Shown: in pieces, positions 38,079-46,191 of the stretch | How positions within the stretch are numbered: position 1 is the first letter of the stretch | How the letters are laid out: every line of letters starts with the position of its first letter | Assembly (NCBI GenBank): GCA_046330935.1 | Contig: JAXLRU010000010.1 | Location: 43,987 to 107,986, forward strand | DNA length: 64,000 nucleotides | Direction of reading: 5' to 3' | From: JAXLRU01 sp046330935 | GTDB taxonomy: Bacteria > Actinomycetota > Actinomycetes > Actinomycetales > Kineosporiaceae | The notes under the pieces: generated by a model | The model's database searches: none | The model's input: only the letters and a program-made list of their open reading frames with translations | What the model was told of the DNA's origin: nothing | Program-made: the position numbers and the translations under genes

Positions 38079-39286
38079 GCCAGGCGCTGGGCGCCGCTGC
38101 GCAGCAGCTCGGGCACCGAGTCGAGGTAGGCCCGCACGTTGCGCGCGGTCTCGGGGACGCTGTCGCCGCCGAACTTCTCCAGGACCGCCTCGGCGAGCAC
38201 CAGCGCCACCATGGCCTCGGCCACCACGCCCGCGGCGGGCACGGCGCACACGTCCGAGCGCTGGTTGATCGCCACCGCCGGCTCGCCCGTCGCGACGTCG
38301 ATGGTGTCCAGGGCGCGCGGCACCGTGCTGATCGGCTTCATCGCGGCGCGGACCCGCAGCACGTCGCCGGTGGACATGCCGCCCTCGACGCCGCCTGCGC
38401 GTCCGGAGCGGCGGCGCACCAGGCCGTCCTCACCGCGCTCGATCTCGTCGTGGGCGGCCGACCCGCGGCGCGCTGCGGTGCGGAACCCGTCCCCCACCTC
38501 GACGCCCTTGATCGCCTGGATGCCCATGAGGGCACCGGAGAGGCGGGCGTCGAGCCGGCGGTCCCAGTGCACGTGGCTGCCCAGGCCGGGAGGCAGGCCG
38601 TCGGCGAGGACCTCCACGACACCGCCGATGGTGTCCCCGGCCCGACGGCAGTCGTCGATCTCGGCGACCATCGCGGCACTCGTCGCGGGGTCGAAGCAGC
38701 GCACGGGGTCGGCGTCGAGCGCGTCGACGTCGGCGGCGGACGGCAGCGCTGCGCCCTCGGGCACCTCGACGGGGCCGATCGCCACGGTGTGGCTGACCAG
38801 GCGGATGCCCGCGGCCTGCTCGAGGAACGCGGCGGCGACGGCACCGAGCGCGACCCGGGCGGCGGTCTCGCGGGCCGAGGCGCGCTCGAGGACGGGGCGG
38901 GCGTCGTCGAAGCCGTACTTCTGCATGCCGACGAGGTCGGCGTGCCCGGGACGGGGACGGGTCAGGGGCGCGTTGCGCGCCTGCTCGGCGAGGACGTCGG
39001 CGGGCACCGGGTCCCCCGCCATCACGGTCTGCCACTTCGGCCACTCGGAGTTCGCGACCTGCACCGCGACGGGGCCGCCCAGGGTCAGGCCGTGACGCAC
39101 GCCGCCGAGGAAGCTCACGACGTCCTGCTCGAACTTCATCCGGGCGCCGCGGCCGTGCCCGAGGCGCCTGCGGGCCAGGGCGGCCGACACCTCGGCGGTG
39201 GTGATCCCCACCCCCGCGGGCATGCCTTCGATGAGCCCGACGAGCGCGGGACCGTGCGACTCCCCTGCGGTCAGCCAACGAAACAT
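38075..39286 (-). CDS. aroC: chorismate synthase
   Basis: This 403-aa FMN-dependent lyase makes chorismate from EPSP. The start MFRWLTAGESHGPALVG, the RPGHADLVGMQKYGF segment and the C-terminal RSDVCAVPAAGVVAEAMVA are typical. The ATG at 39286 is preferred because GAGG lies 9 bases upstream; an ATG three codons earlier is in frame. In actinobacteria aroC normally follows aroE, but here the 14 kb pilus locus lies between them, with a strong terminator just upstream of aroC. Confidence 0.96.
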   Translation of the reverse strand: MFRWLTAGESHGPALVGLIEGMPAGVGITTAEVSAALARRRLGHGRGARMKFEQDVVSFLGGVRHGLTLGGPVAVQVANSEWPKWQTVMAGDPVPADVLAEQARNAPLTRPRPGHADLVGMQKYGFDDARPVLERASARETAARVALGAVAAAFLEQAAGIRLVSHTVAIGPVEVPEGAALPSAADVDALDADPVRCFDPATSAAMVAEIDDCRRAGDTIGGVVEVLADGLPPGLGSHVHWDRRLDARLSGALMGIQAIKGVEVGDGFRTAARRGSAAHDEIERGEDGLVRRRSGRAGGVEGGMSTGDVLRVRAAMKPISTVPRALDTIDVATGEPAVAINQRSDVCAVPAAGVVAEAMVALVLAEAVLEKFGGDSVPETARNVRAYLDSVPELLRSGAQRLA

Positions 39287-39341
39287 GGCCGTCATCCTCG
39301 CACGCCGGCGATCGACGCACGGGCGGGCGTCCGCCGCCTGG

Positions 39342-39392
39342 GACGCCTCGGGCCGGTACCCGCGCCAGCGCGCGGGTACCGGCCGAGGCGTC
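39342..39392 (-). terminator. very strong hairpin terminator ending the pilM-N-O-P unit
   Basis: GACGCCTCGG-GCCGGTACCCGCGC and GCGCGGGTACCGGC-CGAGGCGTC pair over about 23 bases with a single bulge and a loop of about 4 bases. It lies between the PilP-like stop (39408) and the aroC start (39286), so aroC needs its own promoter downstream of, or within, this narrow gap. Confidence 0.8.
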
Positions 39393-39407
39393 CGGCGCGG
39401 CGTGGGG

Positions 39408-40133
39408 TCAGTGCACCTTGGCCATCTCGCCGGCGCAGATGTGGACCGTCTCGTCGACGTAGGCGACCACCGCACAGGTCGACCCGGAGCTGGTGTCCAC
39501 GCCGGTGTAGTGGAACTCGTCGTGGTCGCCGAACCGGTCGCCCACGTTCGCCGTCCACGGCGTGCTGCCCGCGGCGCCGTTGACGCTGACCCGGAACAGG
39601 GCGTCGGCGCCCGTGCCGGTGGTGATCGAGTAGAGGGCGAGGTAGACGGCCGTGGACGTCGCGGTCGCCGTCGAGCGCACGGTCGCGGTCTTCTTCACCG
39701 TGGCGGTGCTGCCCTGGCCGACCACTGTCCGCGTCGCGGTGACCGTCTGCGTGCTGACGCCACCGCCGCCTGCGCCACCGGCACCGCTGCCGGACGGCGA
39801 CGGGGAGTCGGTCGGCGGCCGCAGGAACGGGTTGCGCGCGTTGACGGCGGCGTCCGTGGGCAGCACCGAGACCGACGGGCCGGCGGAGGTCGGCGTCGCC
39901 GATCCCATCGGGGTGACCTGGCGCGTGGGCAGCGCCTGCGTGCCGGTGGTCTCCTCACCTCCGCTGGTGAGGACGAAGGCCGCGGCTCCGGCCACCGCGA
40001 GCACGGTGGCGCTGATCCCGGCGATGAGCAGGGTGCGCTTGGAACCGGAAGGCGCGGGCTGCTCGGGCTCGTCGAGCACGGGCGGGTTCGCGTCGGGATC
40101 CAACGGGGTCCCGAACGGGCTGCTCTGGGTCAT
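39408..40133 (-). CDS. PilP-like single-pass membrane protein of the pilus alignment complex
   Basis: This 241-aa protein has a Pro-rich cytoplasmic tail (1-32), one membrane helix (about 33-57), a long Thr/Ser/Pro/Gly-rich spacer, and a C-terminal beta-rich domain of about 75 residues (YLALYSITTGTGADALFRV onward) with two cysteines (STCAVV and VHICAG). The spacer holds ARNPFLRP, close to the RNPF-type motif of PilP and GspC proteins. It follows pilM-pilN-pilO, the place of pilP. Sequence similarity to true PilP looks weak, so the assignment rests on position and this motif. Confidence 0.6.
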   Translation of the reverse strand: MTQSSPFGTPLDPDANPPVLDEPEQPAPSGSKRTLLIAGISATVLAVAGAAAFVLTSGGEETTGTQALPTRQVTPMGSATPTSAGPSVSVLPTDAAVNARNPFLRPPTDSPSPSGSGAGGAGGGGVSTQTVTATRTVVGQGSTATVKKTATVRSTATATSTAVYLALYSITTGTGADALFRVSVNGAAGSTPWTANVGDRFGDHDEFHYTGVDTSSGSTCAVVAYVDETVHICAGEMAKVH

Positions 40134-40914
40134 CGTGGCTCCGTTCAGGGCGTCGTGGTCGGGGTGGCCGTGGCGGGCGCGTCGACGACGGCGTCCCGGT
40201 GGGCGTCGCCGTCGGCGTGACGCTCGGCGTGGGCGTCGGCGACGGCGTCGACCCCAGGGGCGCGGAGTCCGCCGTCCGCAGCACGTAGACCTGGCCCGAC
40301 AGGGCGATCGTGGCCTCGCCGTCGTCGCCCTCCGTGTCGGCCTTCACCGCGACCGACCCGATCAGGTAGGCGCGGATCATCTCGGTCTGGAGCTGCTTGA
40401 GGAACCGCGCGAGGACGAAGTAGTCGCCGTGCACCGTCACCGTGGTGGGCACCGAGTACAGCTGGACGCCCTGCGGCACGCTGGGGGTGCTCGGCGCGGC
40501 GCCCGAAGCCGGCGTGGTGCCGGGGCTGGGCGTGGCGGCGGCCGCGGGCGCGGCCCCGGCCGAGGTGACCTGCGTCGCGACGCCCTGGCTGTAGTCGATC
40601 AGGTCGACGCCCGTGTCCTCGGCGAGGTCGTTCATCTTGCGCAGCAGGGGCGCCTGGTTGCGCTCCTCGGGCATCTCCAGCTTGATCGCCGCGAGCTGTG
40701 CCTGCTGCTGCGGCAGCTGAGCCGCCTGTGACTTGAGCTTGGCGATGTCCCGGTTGAGGGCGTCGTTGCGGCCGAGCCGGTTGGTGGTCTGGTCACGCAG
40801 GTCGGCGGCCTCGCTGCGCCGCGGCGAGATCAGCAGGAACCAGGTGGCGACGAGCAGCAGGACGCAGACCCCGGCCGCGCCGGCGCTCCATCGGCTGGAC
40901 TTGGTCTTCAGCAT
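39955..40914 (-). CDS. pilO: type IV pilus alignment protein PilO, probably frameshifted near its C-terminus
   Basis: The protein has one membrane helix (about 13-31) and a coiled coil (about 36-85). A PilO ferredoxin-like domain follows (YSVPTTVTVHGDYFVLARFL and VYVLRTAD), then a Thr/Pro-rich tail. Read literally it is 319 aa and overlaps the next gene by 179 bases. After about base 40195 its codons lose the G/C third-base pattern (CCA, CGA, CCT, GAT), whereas another frame regains it perfectly and ends as VVDAPATATPTTTP-stop at 40145, 11 bases before the next start. A one-base loss around 40185-40210 is the likely cause. It starts 4 bases after the pilN stop. Confidence 0.8.
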   Translation of the reverse strand: MLKTKSSRWSAGAAGVCVLLLVATWFLLISPRRSEAADLRDQTTNRLGRNDALNRDIAKLKSQAAQLPQQQAQLAAIKLEMPEERNQAPLLRKMNDLAEDTGVDLIDYSQGVATQVTSAGAAPAAAATPSPGTTPASGAAPSTPSVPQGVQLYSVPTTVTVHGDYFVLARFLKQLQTEMIRAYLIGSVAVKADTEGDDGEATIALSGQVYVLRTADSAPLGSTPSPTPTPSVTPTATPTGTPSSTRPPRPPRPRRPERSHDDPEQPVRDPVGSRREPARARRARAARAFRFQAHPAHRRDQRHRARGGRSRGLRPHQRR

Positions 40915-40918
40915 GAGC

Positions 40919-41623
40919 TCACTCCGGCTTCACGTCGTAGCGGTGCGACAGCGCCTGCGGACTGAGCACCGCGGTGGCGCCGAAGGTGACCATGTTCGGA
41001 GCGACCGCCGGGGGCTCGTCGACGACCTCGGCCGAGCCCACGGCGGCGCCGTCGAGCGGCGTCACCTTGTCGAGGCTCTCGATCCAGCCGGCCAGGGCGG
41101 GCATGCCCGACGCGCGCCCGCTGAGGACGACGCTGCCGACCGCGGTCGGGGCCAACACGTCCTGCTGGCCCGCGGCGGCGCTGCCGCCGGCGGCACCGGC
41201 CGCCCCGGAGAGGCTGAACGTGGCGCTGTCCACCCACACCCCGGACGGGGTCGCGAGGGCCAGGTCGTTGAGCACCCGGTACCAGAGGATGTCCTGGGCC
41301 ATGGCGGCGCTGCGCGCCTCGTTGACCGTGCGCACCTGCGCGAGCAGGCGCGGGACCTCCTGGTAGCGGGCCTTCTCCGCGGTCAGGGTCTGGCTGGTGG
41401 CGTTGGCCCGGTCGAGGTCCTCCTGGGCCGCGCTGACCCCGGTGACCGACCACCAGTAGCCGCCCACGCAGACCGCCACCGTGGCCAGGACCGCGAGGCC
41501 GAGGCGACGCTGGACCGAGACGAAGCGCCGGTGCTCCAGGATCTCCGGCGGCAGGAGGTTGACCCGCGGGACCGGAGCCCACTCGACGCGGGTGCCCGCG
41601 ACCGCGGCGGTGTCCACCGTCAT
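40919..41623 (-). CDS. pilN: type IV pilus alignment protein PilN
   Basis: This 234-aa bitopic protein has the cytoplasmic motif RVNLLPPEI (the INLLP motif that docks into PilM) at about residue 20, one membrane helix (about 40-62), a coiled coil (about 63-105) and a ferredoxin-like outer domain interrupted by an Ala/Gly stretch. With PilM and PilO it forms the inner alignment ring of the pilus machine. Its ATG overlaps the pilM stop by one base. Confidence 0.88.
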   Translation of the reverse strand: MTVDTAAVAGTRVEWAPVPRVNLLPPEILEHRRFVSVQRRLGLAVLATVAVCVGGYWWSVTGVSAAQEDLDRANATSQTLTAEKARYQEVPRLLAQVRTVNEARSAAMAQDILWYRVLNDLALATPSGVWVDSATFSLSGAAGAAGGSAAAGQQDVLAPTAVGSVVLSGRASGMPALAGWIESLDKVTPLDGAAVGSAEVVDEPPAVAPNMVTFGATAVLSPQALSHRYDVKPE

Positions 41624-42669
41624 CAGAACGCTCCCAGGGCGAGGCCGACCGGCACGGCGGCCAGCGGCTTGACGAAGTCCAGTTGCTGCTCGTCGAGGCC
41701 GGTGCGGCCGATCCGCAGGGTGGCGAGCGGGTCACCGGCGAGCACGGGCAGGCGGGTCGCCGAGGCGAGGCGCTCCAGCAGGCCCTCCAGACGCGAGCCC
41801 CCGCCGGAGATCACGATGCGCTCGACCGGCGCGGACGGGTTGGACGCCGCGTAGTAGTCGAGGCTGCCCCGGATCTCGTCGACGAACTCCTGGGCGGTCG
41901 TGGCCATCGCCCGGTTGACCGCGGCGGCCTGGTCGGCCGGACCGGTGCCGCCGGCCTGCTGCTTGAGCGCCTCGGCCTCGAAGGTCGACACGCCCAGGCG
42001 CTCGGCGACGGCGTCCGTCACGTCCTGGCCGCCCATGAGCAGGATGCGCACGAACCGGGGCGCCCCCGCGGAGTGGACCACGATGTTGGTGACGCGGGCA
42101 CCGACGTCGATGAGCGCCTCCGTCTCGACCTCCAGGCCCGTCTGGCGGCCCATGGAGCGCAGGACGGCGAACGAGGAGAGGTCGACGGCGGTGACCGTCA
42201 GCCCCGACTTCTCGGCGCAGCGGACGTTCGCGAGCACGGTGTCCCGGGCCGCCGCGACGAGCAGGCCGCGGTAGGAGCGGTTGACCCCGTCGACGACCTC
42301 CTCCAGCGGGAAGAAGTCGAGCACGGCCTGTTCGACCGGCATCGGGAGGAAGTCCTGCACCTGGAAGGACAGCGACGCGCGCAGGTCCTCCTCCGGCATC
42401 CAGGGCAGGTCCAGCTGGCGCACGATGACGCGCTGGTTGGCCACCCCCATGACGACCTTCTTGTGCGTGAAGCCTGTGGCCGACCACAGCTGCTTGAGGC
42501 AGTCGGCGACGGCGGCGTCCTCGACCACCTCGCCCTCGCGGACGGCTCCCTCGGGCAGCACGACCTGCCCGAAACGCTCGAGCGTGATGCCGTTACGCCC
42601 ATAGGACAGTTCGGCGGCGCGGACGACGGAGGTCCCGATGTCCAGCCCGATGGCGGTACGTCCAGCCAT
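41623..42669 (-). CDS. pilM: type IV pilus actin-like ATPase PilM
   Basis: This 348-aa protein has the actin/FtsA fold. It begins AIGLDIGTSVVRAAELSYGR (phosphate 1), has DVGARVTNIVVHSAG (phosphate 2) and ERIVISGGGSRLEGL (adenosine motif). PilM binds the PilN tail in the cytoplasm and links the ring to PilB/PilC. The ATG at 42669 has GAGAGGGA upstream. It opens the pilM-N-O-P unit, behind a sigma-28-like promoter. Confidence 0.93.
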   Translation of the reverse strand: MAGRTAIGLDIGTSVVRAAELSYGRNGITLERFGQVVLPEGAVREGEVVEDAAVADCLKQLWSATGFTHKKVVMGVANQRVIVRQLDLPWMPEEDLRASLSFQVQDFLPMPVEQAVLDFFPLEEVVDGVNRSYRGLLVAAARDTVLANVRCAEKSGLTVTAVDLSSFAVLRSMGRQTGLEVETEALIDVGARVTNIVVHSAGAPRFVRILLMGGQDVTDAVAERLGVSTFEAEALKQQAGGTGPADQAAAVNRAMATTAQEFVDEIRGSLDYYAASNPSAPVERIVISGGGSRLEGLLERLASATRLPVLAGDPLATLRIGRTGLDEQQLDFVKPLAAVPVGLALGAF

Positions 42670-42723
42670 GAGTCCCTCTCCCACGCGTCGCAGTCGGACG
42701 CAGACCAGCGGCGTCCGCAGTTC

Positions 42724-42751
42724 GGATCGGGAGGTGACGGGGAGGGCTTGA
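42724..42751 (-). promoter_or_regulatory. sigma-28 (FliA/WhiG)-like promoter of the pilM operon
   Basis: The minus strand reads (C)TCAAG, then 15 bases, then CCCGATCC; that is, 16 bases between TCAA and CCCGATCC. The predicted start is about 45-50 bases before the pilM ATG. The same box with identical spacing occurs before pilB and pilT. Confidence 0.6.
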
Positions 42752-42846
42752 GCACCGTGACACCGGTGACTGCTCTCGGTGGGCAGGCTTCCACCGATCG
42801 GCCTACCCGCCGTGACGCCGGGCGGCCGGTCCGGGGGGTCAGCCGC

Positions 42847-43686
42847 TCACAAGCCGGACAGGCGCAGGTACCAGTCCGCGACGGGAGCCCCCCACACGGC
42901 GGCCGTCCAGGCGCCGACGATCATGAACGGCCCGAACGGCACGCGGCTGCGGCGGCCCGCCGCGCCGGTGAGGAGCAGGGCGACGCCGACCACCCCGCCG
43001 ACGAGGTACCCCGCGAAGACGCCCAGGACCACCGCCGGCCAGCCCAGGCTGCCCAGGTACAGCCCGAGCACCCCCGACAGCTTGACGTCCCCGTAGCCGA
43101 ACCCGCCCTGGCCGTAGACCAGGTTGGCGATCACGAAGGTGGCGTAGAACCACGCCCACACGGCCACGCAGGCGATCCCCGCGCGCAGCATCACGTGCGC
43201 CACGTCGCCCGCATTCCCTACCCCCGTGCCACCCACCCCGGTGACGACGTCGAGGGCCAGGCCTCCGCCGAGGGTGAGCGCGCCGACGACGTAACTGGGC
43301 AGCGTGAGGACGTCGGGCAGCTTCTTGACGTCGAGATCGATCAGCGCCAGGGCGATGCCGACGGCGGCGAACCACCACCAGGCGGGCAGGGTCCACGTCC
43401 AGCCGCGCCAGAGGAGCACGCCGACGAACGCGGCCGCCGTCCCGGCCTCGACGAGCGGGTAGCGGGCGGAGATGCGGGAGCCGCAACAGCGCGAGCGGCC
43501 CTTCAGGAGCACCCACCCCAGGACGGGGACGTTGTCGCGGGCCCCGATCGGCGTCCCGCAGTCGGGACAGGCGCTGCGGGGACGCACGACCGACAGCCCC
43601 CGCGGCACGCGGTGCACGACCACGTTGAGGAAGGAGCCGATCATCAGGCCGAACACGGCGACGGCGATCACCCCGAGCACGTTCAC
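42847..43686 (-). CDS. pilD: prepilin peptidase (leader peptidase/N-methyltransferase)
   Basis: This polytopic GxGD aspartic protease removes class III leaders and methylates pilins. The catalytic aspartates are in LIDLDVKKLPDVLTLP and GFGYGDVKLSG. The N-terminal cytoplasmic loop has CPDCG and, instead of a second CxxC, SRCCG (one cysteine shifted). The GTG at 43686 gives about 279 aa and begins just before the first helix (VLGVIAVAVFGLMIGSF). A GTG at 43729 is possible but would lie almost at the predicted transcription start. Confidence 0.9.
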   Translation of the reverse strand: MNVLGVIAVAVFGLMIGSFLNVVVHRVPRGLSVVRPRSACPDCGTPIGARDNVPVLGWVLLKGRSRCCGSRISARYPLVEAGTAAAFVGVLLWRGWTWTLPAWWWFAAVGIALALIDLDVKKLPDVLTLPSYVVGALTLGGGLALDVVTGVGGTGVGNAGDVAHVMLRAGIACVAVWAWFYATFVIANLVYGQGGFGYGDVKLSGVLGLYLGSLGWPAVVLGVFAGYLVGGVVGVALLLTGAAGRRSRVPFGPFMIVGAWTAAVWGAPVADWYLRLSGL

Positions 43687-43740
43687 CGCGGGAACGGTAG
43701 TCGCGTCCGAGAGCAACAGGGCGGCATGGTCCACAGTGCC

Positions 43741-43767
43741 CTGTCGGCACCGATCCGCCGGACTTGA
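43741..43767 (-). promoter_or_regulatory. sigma-28-like promoter of the prepilin peptidase gene
   Basis: The minus strand reads TCAAG, then 14 bases, then GCCGACAG; that is, 15 bases between TCAA and GCCGACAG. The -10 box differs from GCCGATAA at two or three places. The predicted start is near 43734, about 48 bases before the GTG at 43686. Confidence 0.45.
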
Positions 43768-43788
43768 CCCCGTAGCGCCCGCGGGCAC

Positions 43789-43823
43789 GCGTCAGGGCCG
43801 GGACGCCGTCCCGGCCCTGACGC
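43789..43823 (-). terminator. hairpin terminator after the PilX-like gene
   Basis: GCGTCAGGGCCGGGACG and CGTCCCGGCCCTGACGC pair perfectly (about 15 usable pairs with a minimal loop), 15 bases after the stop at 43839 and upstream of the pilD promoter. Confidence 0.75.
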
Positions 43824-43838
43824 TCACGGAGCCCGCGA

Positions 43839-45419
43839 TCAGGCGGTCTCGCGCTTGTAGACGATGTCGACGCGGTAGCCGCTGCTGGTGACCGGTGCGG
43901 TCGACGGGAACTGCACCCCGGGGATTCCCTGGGAGACGTACTGCATGGTCATCGCGTTGCGCAGGACGACCGAGCCGCCGTAGAGCTGCCCGTAGAACGT
44001 GGAGTTGTTGTTGGTCTCCAGCGTGCACGGGGTGTACATGAAGGTCGAGACGGGGCTGCTGATGTTGGCGCCCGAGTCCACCTTGATGTTGCCGCTCTGG
44101 CCGGCGATGCACTCGGCGACGCCGTCCTTCACCGCGTCGGGGTCCGGCACGATGATCCAGAACTTGTGCGGCAGCCCGTCGTAGGACGTCACCTTGAAGT
44201 TGCCCGTGGCGTAGAAGTCCTTGGCGAAGATCGTCATGTCCGAGCGCAGCTTGATCTCGACGCCGTTGTCGTACTTCGTCTGCGTGCACAGGCGTGTGTC
44301 GAAGATCGTGGGCACGGTCGGGCCGACCAGCGGACCGTTGAGGGAGTAGTTGGGGCCCGACAGCGTGCACTTGTCGGTCTGGTAGGTGTTGGCGGACATC
44401 GCCGGGGAGTACGCGGGCGCACCGTTGGCGGTGGCGTTGGAGCGCACCCAGGCGCCGTAGTCCGAGACCGCGAACCCGCTCCAGTCGCTCGGGCTGTAGA
44501 TGACCTCGGGCAGGCCGACCTGGTTGTAGGTCGGGATCCGGGTCGAGGCGGTCTCGATGACGCCGCCGACGACCAGGGCCGGGCTCCAGGTGGACAGGCT
44601 GCCCGAGATGAGCAGGTCCTTCCCGATCTTGGTGCCGCCCGCGATGGTCGCGTTGGCCCCGCCTGCGACGTAGGCGCTGCCGCCCACCGTCGTCAGGCCG
44701 CTGGGGTTGGCGTTGTTGATGGTCAGCTGCTTCTTCGTCCACAGGGTCTTGCTGATCCGGCAGCCGTTGGAGATCGCGACGGTCCCGTTCGCCACGATCA
44801 GGTTCCCGTCGACGGTCACCGACGTGTTGCAGTCGACGTTGCCGCTGTCCACCCACAGGTCGGCGTCGACGCCCGTCACCGACGACGTCAGCGAGAAGGT
44901 GTTCGTCGTCATCGCGCTGCTGGCGGCGAAGATGGCCGCACCGTTGCCGGTGACCGTGGCCGGCGTCAGCAGCACCTTGGACTGCACCGTGCGCTTGGAC
45001 GCCGTGCCGATGCCGGCCGTGGACGTCGCCGTCGCGGTGATCAGCGCCTGCGTCGCCGTCCCGCCGGTCACCGCACCGTTGGTACAGGTGAGCAGGGCGT
45101 TGTTCTTGTCGTAGTAGGTGATCGTCACCGACACGCCCGTCTGGTCCGGAGCGGTGTTGACCACCTGCTGGCCCGTCGTCGGCCAGCGGCACGGCGTGGA
45201 CGTCTCCAGCGCGGCGTACATCGCGTCCACGGCACCCTCGGCGCCGTGCACCTGGACCATCCGGGCGCGGTCCTTGCCCGCGTCCTTGGTCGTCACGACG
45301 GCCTGGCTGACGACGAGGACGCCCAGGGTCGTGGTGACGCCCATGACGGCCATGGCGATCACGAGGGTGTTGCCGTGCTCGCGGTCGGCAGCCACGGGCC
45401 GGCGCAGGATCCGGATCAT
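43839..45419 (-). CDS. large PilX-like pilus-associated protein (526 aa)
   Basis: The N-terminus resembles PilX minor pilins: a short basic head, then HGNTLVIAMAVMGVTTTLGV, a single hydrophobic helix without the Glu at position 5. The other 480 residues are exported. Residues about 165-310 repeat short beta segments (VDGNLIVANGTVAIS, VGGSAYVAGGANATIAGG, KIGKDLLISGSLS) like those in right-handed beta-helix or bactofilin-like folds. Several cysteines (for example GNVDCNTS, SNGCRIS, TPCTLE) could form disulfides outside. AGGAG precedes the ATG. The function is inferred from position: pilus priming or surface adhesion. Confidence 0.65.
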   Translation of the reverse strand: MIRILRRPVAADREHGNTLVIAMAVMGVTTTLGVLVVSQAVVTTKDAGKDRARMVQVHGAEGAVDAMYAALETSTPCRWPTTGQQVVNTAPDQTGVSVTITYYDKNNALLTCTNGAVTGGTATQALITATATSTAGIGTASKRTVQSKVLLTPATVTGNGAAIFAASSAMTTNTFSLTSSVTGVDADLWVDSGNVDCNTSVTVDGNLIVANGTVAISNGCRISKTLWTKKQLTINNANPSGLTTVGGSAYVAGGANATIAGGTKIGKDLLISGSLSTWSPALVVGGVIETASTRIPTYNQVGLPEVIYSPSDWSGFAVSDYGAWVRSNATANGAPAYSPAMSANTYQTDKCTLSGPNYSLNGPLVGPTVPTIFDTRLCTQTKYDNGVEIKLRSDMTIFAKDFYATGNFKVTSYDGLPHKFWIIVPDPDAVKDGVAECIAGQSGNIKVDSGANISSPVSTFMYTPCTLETNNNSTFYGQLYGGSVVLRNAMTMQYVSQGIPGVQFPSTAPVTSSGYRVDIVYKRETA

Positions 45420-45458
45420 CGGGTGCTCCTGAGGAGTGGGGAGGACGGGACGGGGGCG

Positions 45459-45488
45459 GGGTCGCGTGATCCCCAGGTCACGCGACCC
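45459..45488 (-). terminator. hairpin after the PilW-like gene
   Basis: GGGTCGCGTGA and TCACGCGACCC form an 11-pair stem with an 8-base loop, 59 bases after the stop at 45547 and 40 bases before the next ATG. It could be a terminator or a leader structure of the PilX-like gene. Confidence 0.55.
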
Positions 45489-45546
45489 TGCGTGGGTACG
45501 AAATGGGGCCGGGCGGGCGCCTCGGCGGGTGGGGCGGCGGCCCCGG

Positions 45547-46191
45547 TCACGGGGGCGGGATGCTGGCGCACTCGTCGGCCGGGTAGCCGTAGACGGTGTT
45601 GCGGCCCGTCAGCACGGACGTCAGGGACGTCGAGCGCCCCCGCGACCCGGCGGAGAGGACCTGCAGGCTCACCTGGATGGACTGCGCCTTCGAGCCGCCG
45701 GCCGCCGTCACCTTCTGGAAAGGTTTGGGCGCGGTGCCGGTGGGCGCGACGACATCGCGGGCCACCACCCGCCACGTCGTGACTTCACCGGTGCTGGCCC
45801 ACAGGGGCGTCCACGAGCGCTCCTCCAGGAGCCCGGGCTTGCCGGTCGGGAAGCGGACGCGCCACTGGACGCAGTGGTAGACGCCGTCGGTCTGGGTGTA
45901 GACGCGCAGCGAGTAGTTGGCCGCGACCCCGGAGGATGCCGTGGTCTCGGCGGCCGGGTCGGAGATGACGTTGCCGGAGCGGACCTGCCGGTCGATCTCC
46001 ATCATCCCCAGGCGCACCTGGGTCACCTGCTCGTTGCGCGCGGCGTTGTCCCGGGTGTCGCGCGAGGCGATGATCAGGACGGAGAACACGATCGCCAGCA
46101 GGACGCTGAAGATCATCATCACGACGAGCAGCTCGATCAGGGAGACGCCCTCGTCGCGGCGGGCGCGCAGGCCGCGCAGCCGGCGGCTCAC
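45547..46191 (-). CDS. prepilin-type minor pilin, PilW/GspJ-like
   Basis: This 214-aa protein has a class III leader: a basic head (RRLRGLRARRDEG) with cleavage expected before Val in G^VSLIELLVVMMIFSVLLA, and Glu at +5. The pilin-like domain that follows (residues about 40-214) contains Cys in HCVQWRV and ECASIPPP. Minor pilins of the PilV-PilW-PilX kind prime pilus assembly. The GTG start overlaps the stop of the preceding PilV-like gene by 4 bases. Confidence 0.8.
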   Translation of the reverse strand: MSRRLRGLRARRDEGVSLIELLVVMMIFSVLLAIVFSVLIIASRDTRDNAARNEQVTQVRLGMMEIDRQVRSGNVISDPAAETTASSGVAANYSLRVYTQTDGVYHCVQWRVRFPTGKPGLLEERSWTPLWASTGEVTTWRVVARDVVAPTGTAPKPFQKVTAAGGSKAQSIQVSLQVLSAGSRGRSTSLTSVLTGRNTVYGYPADECASIPPP

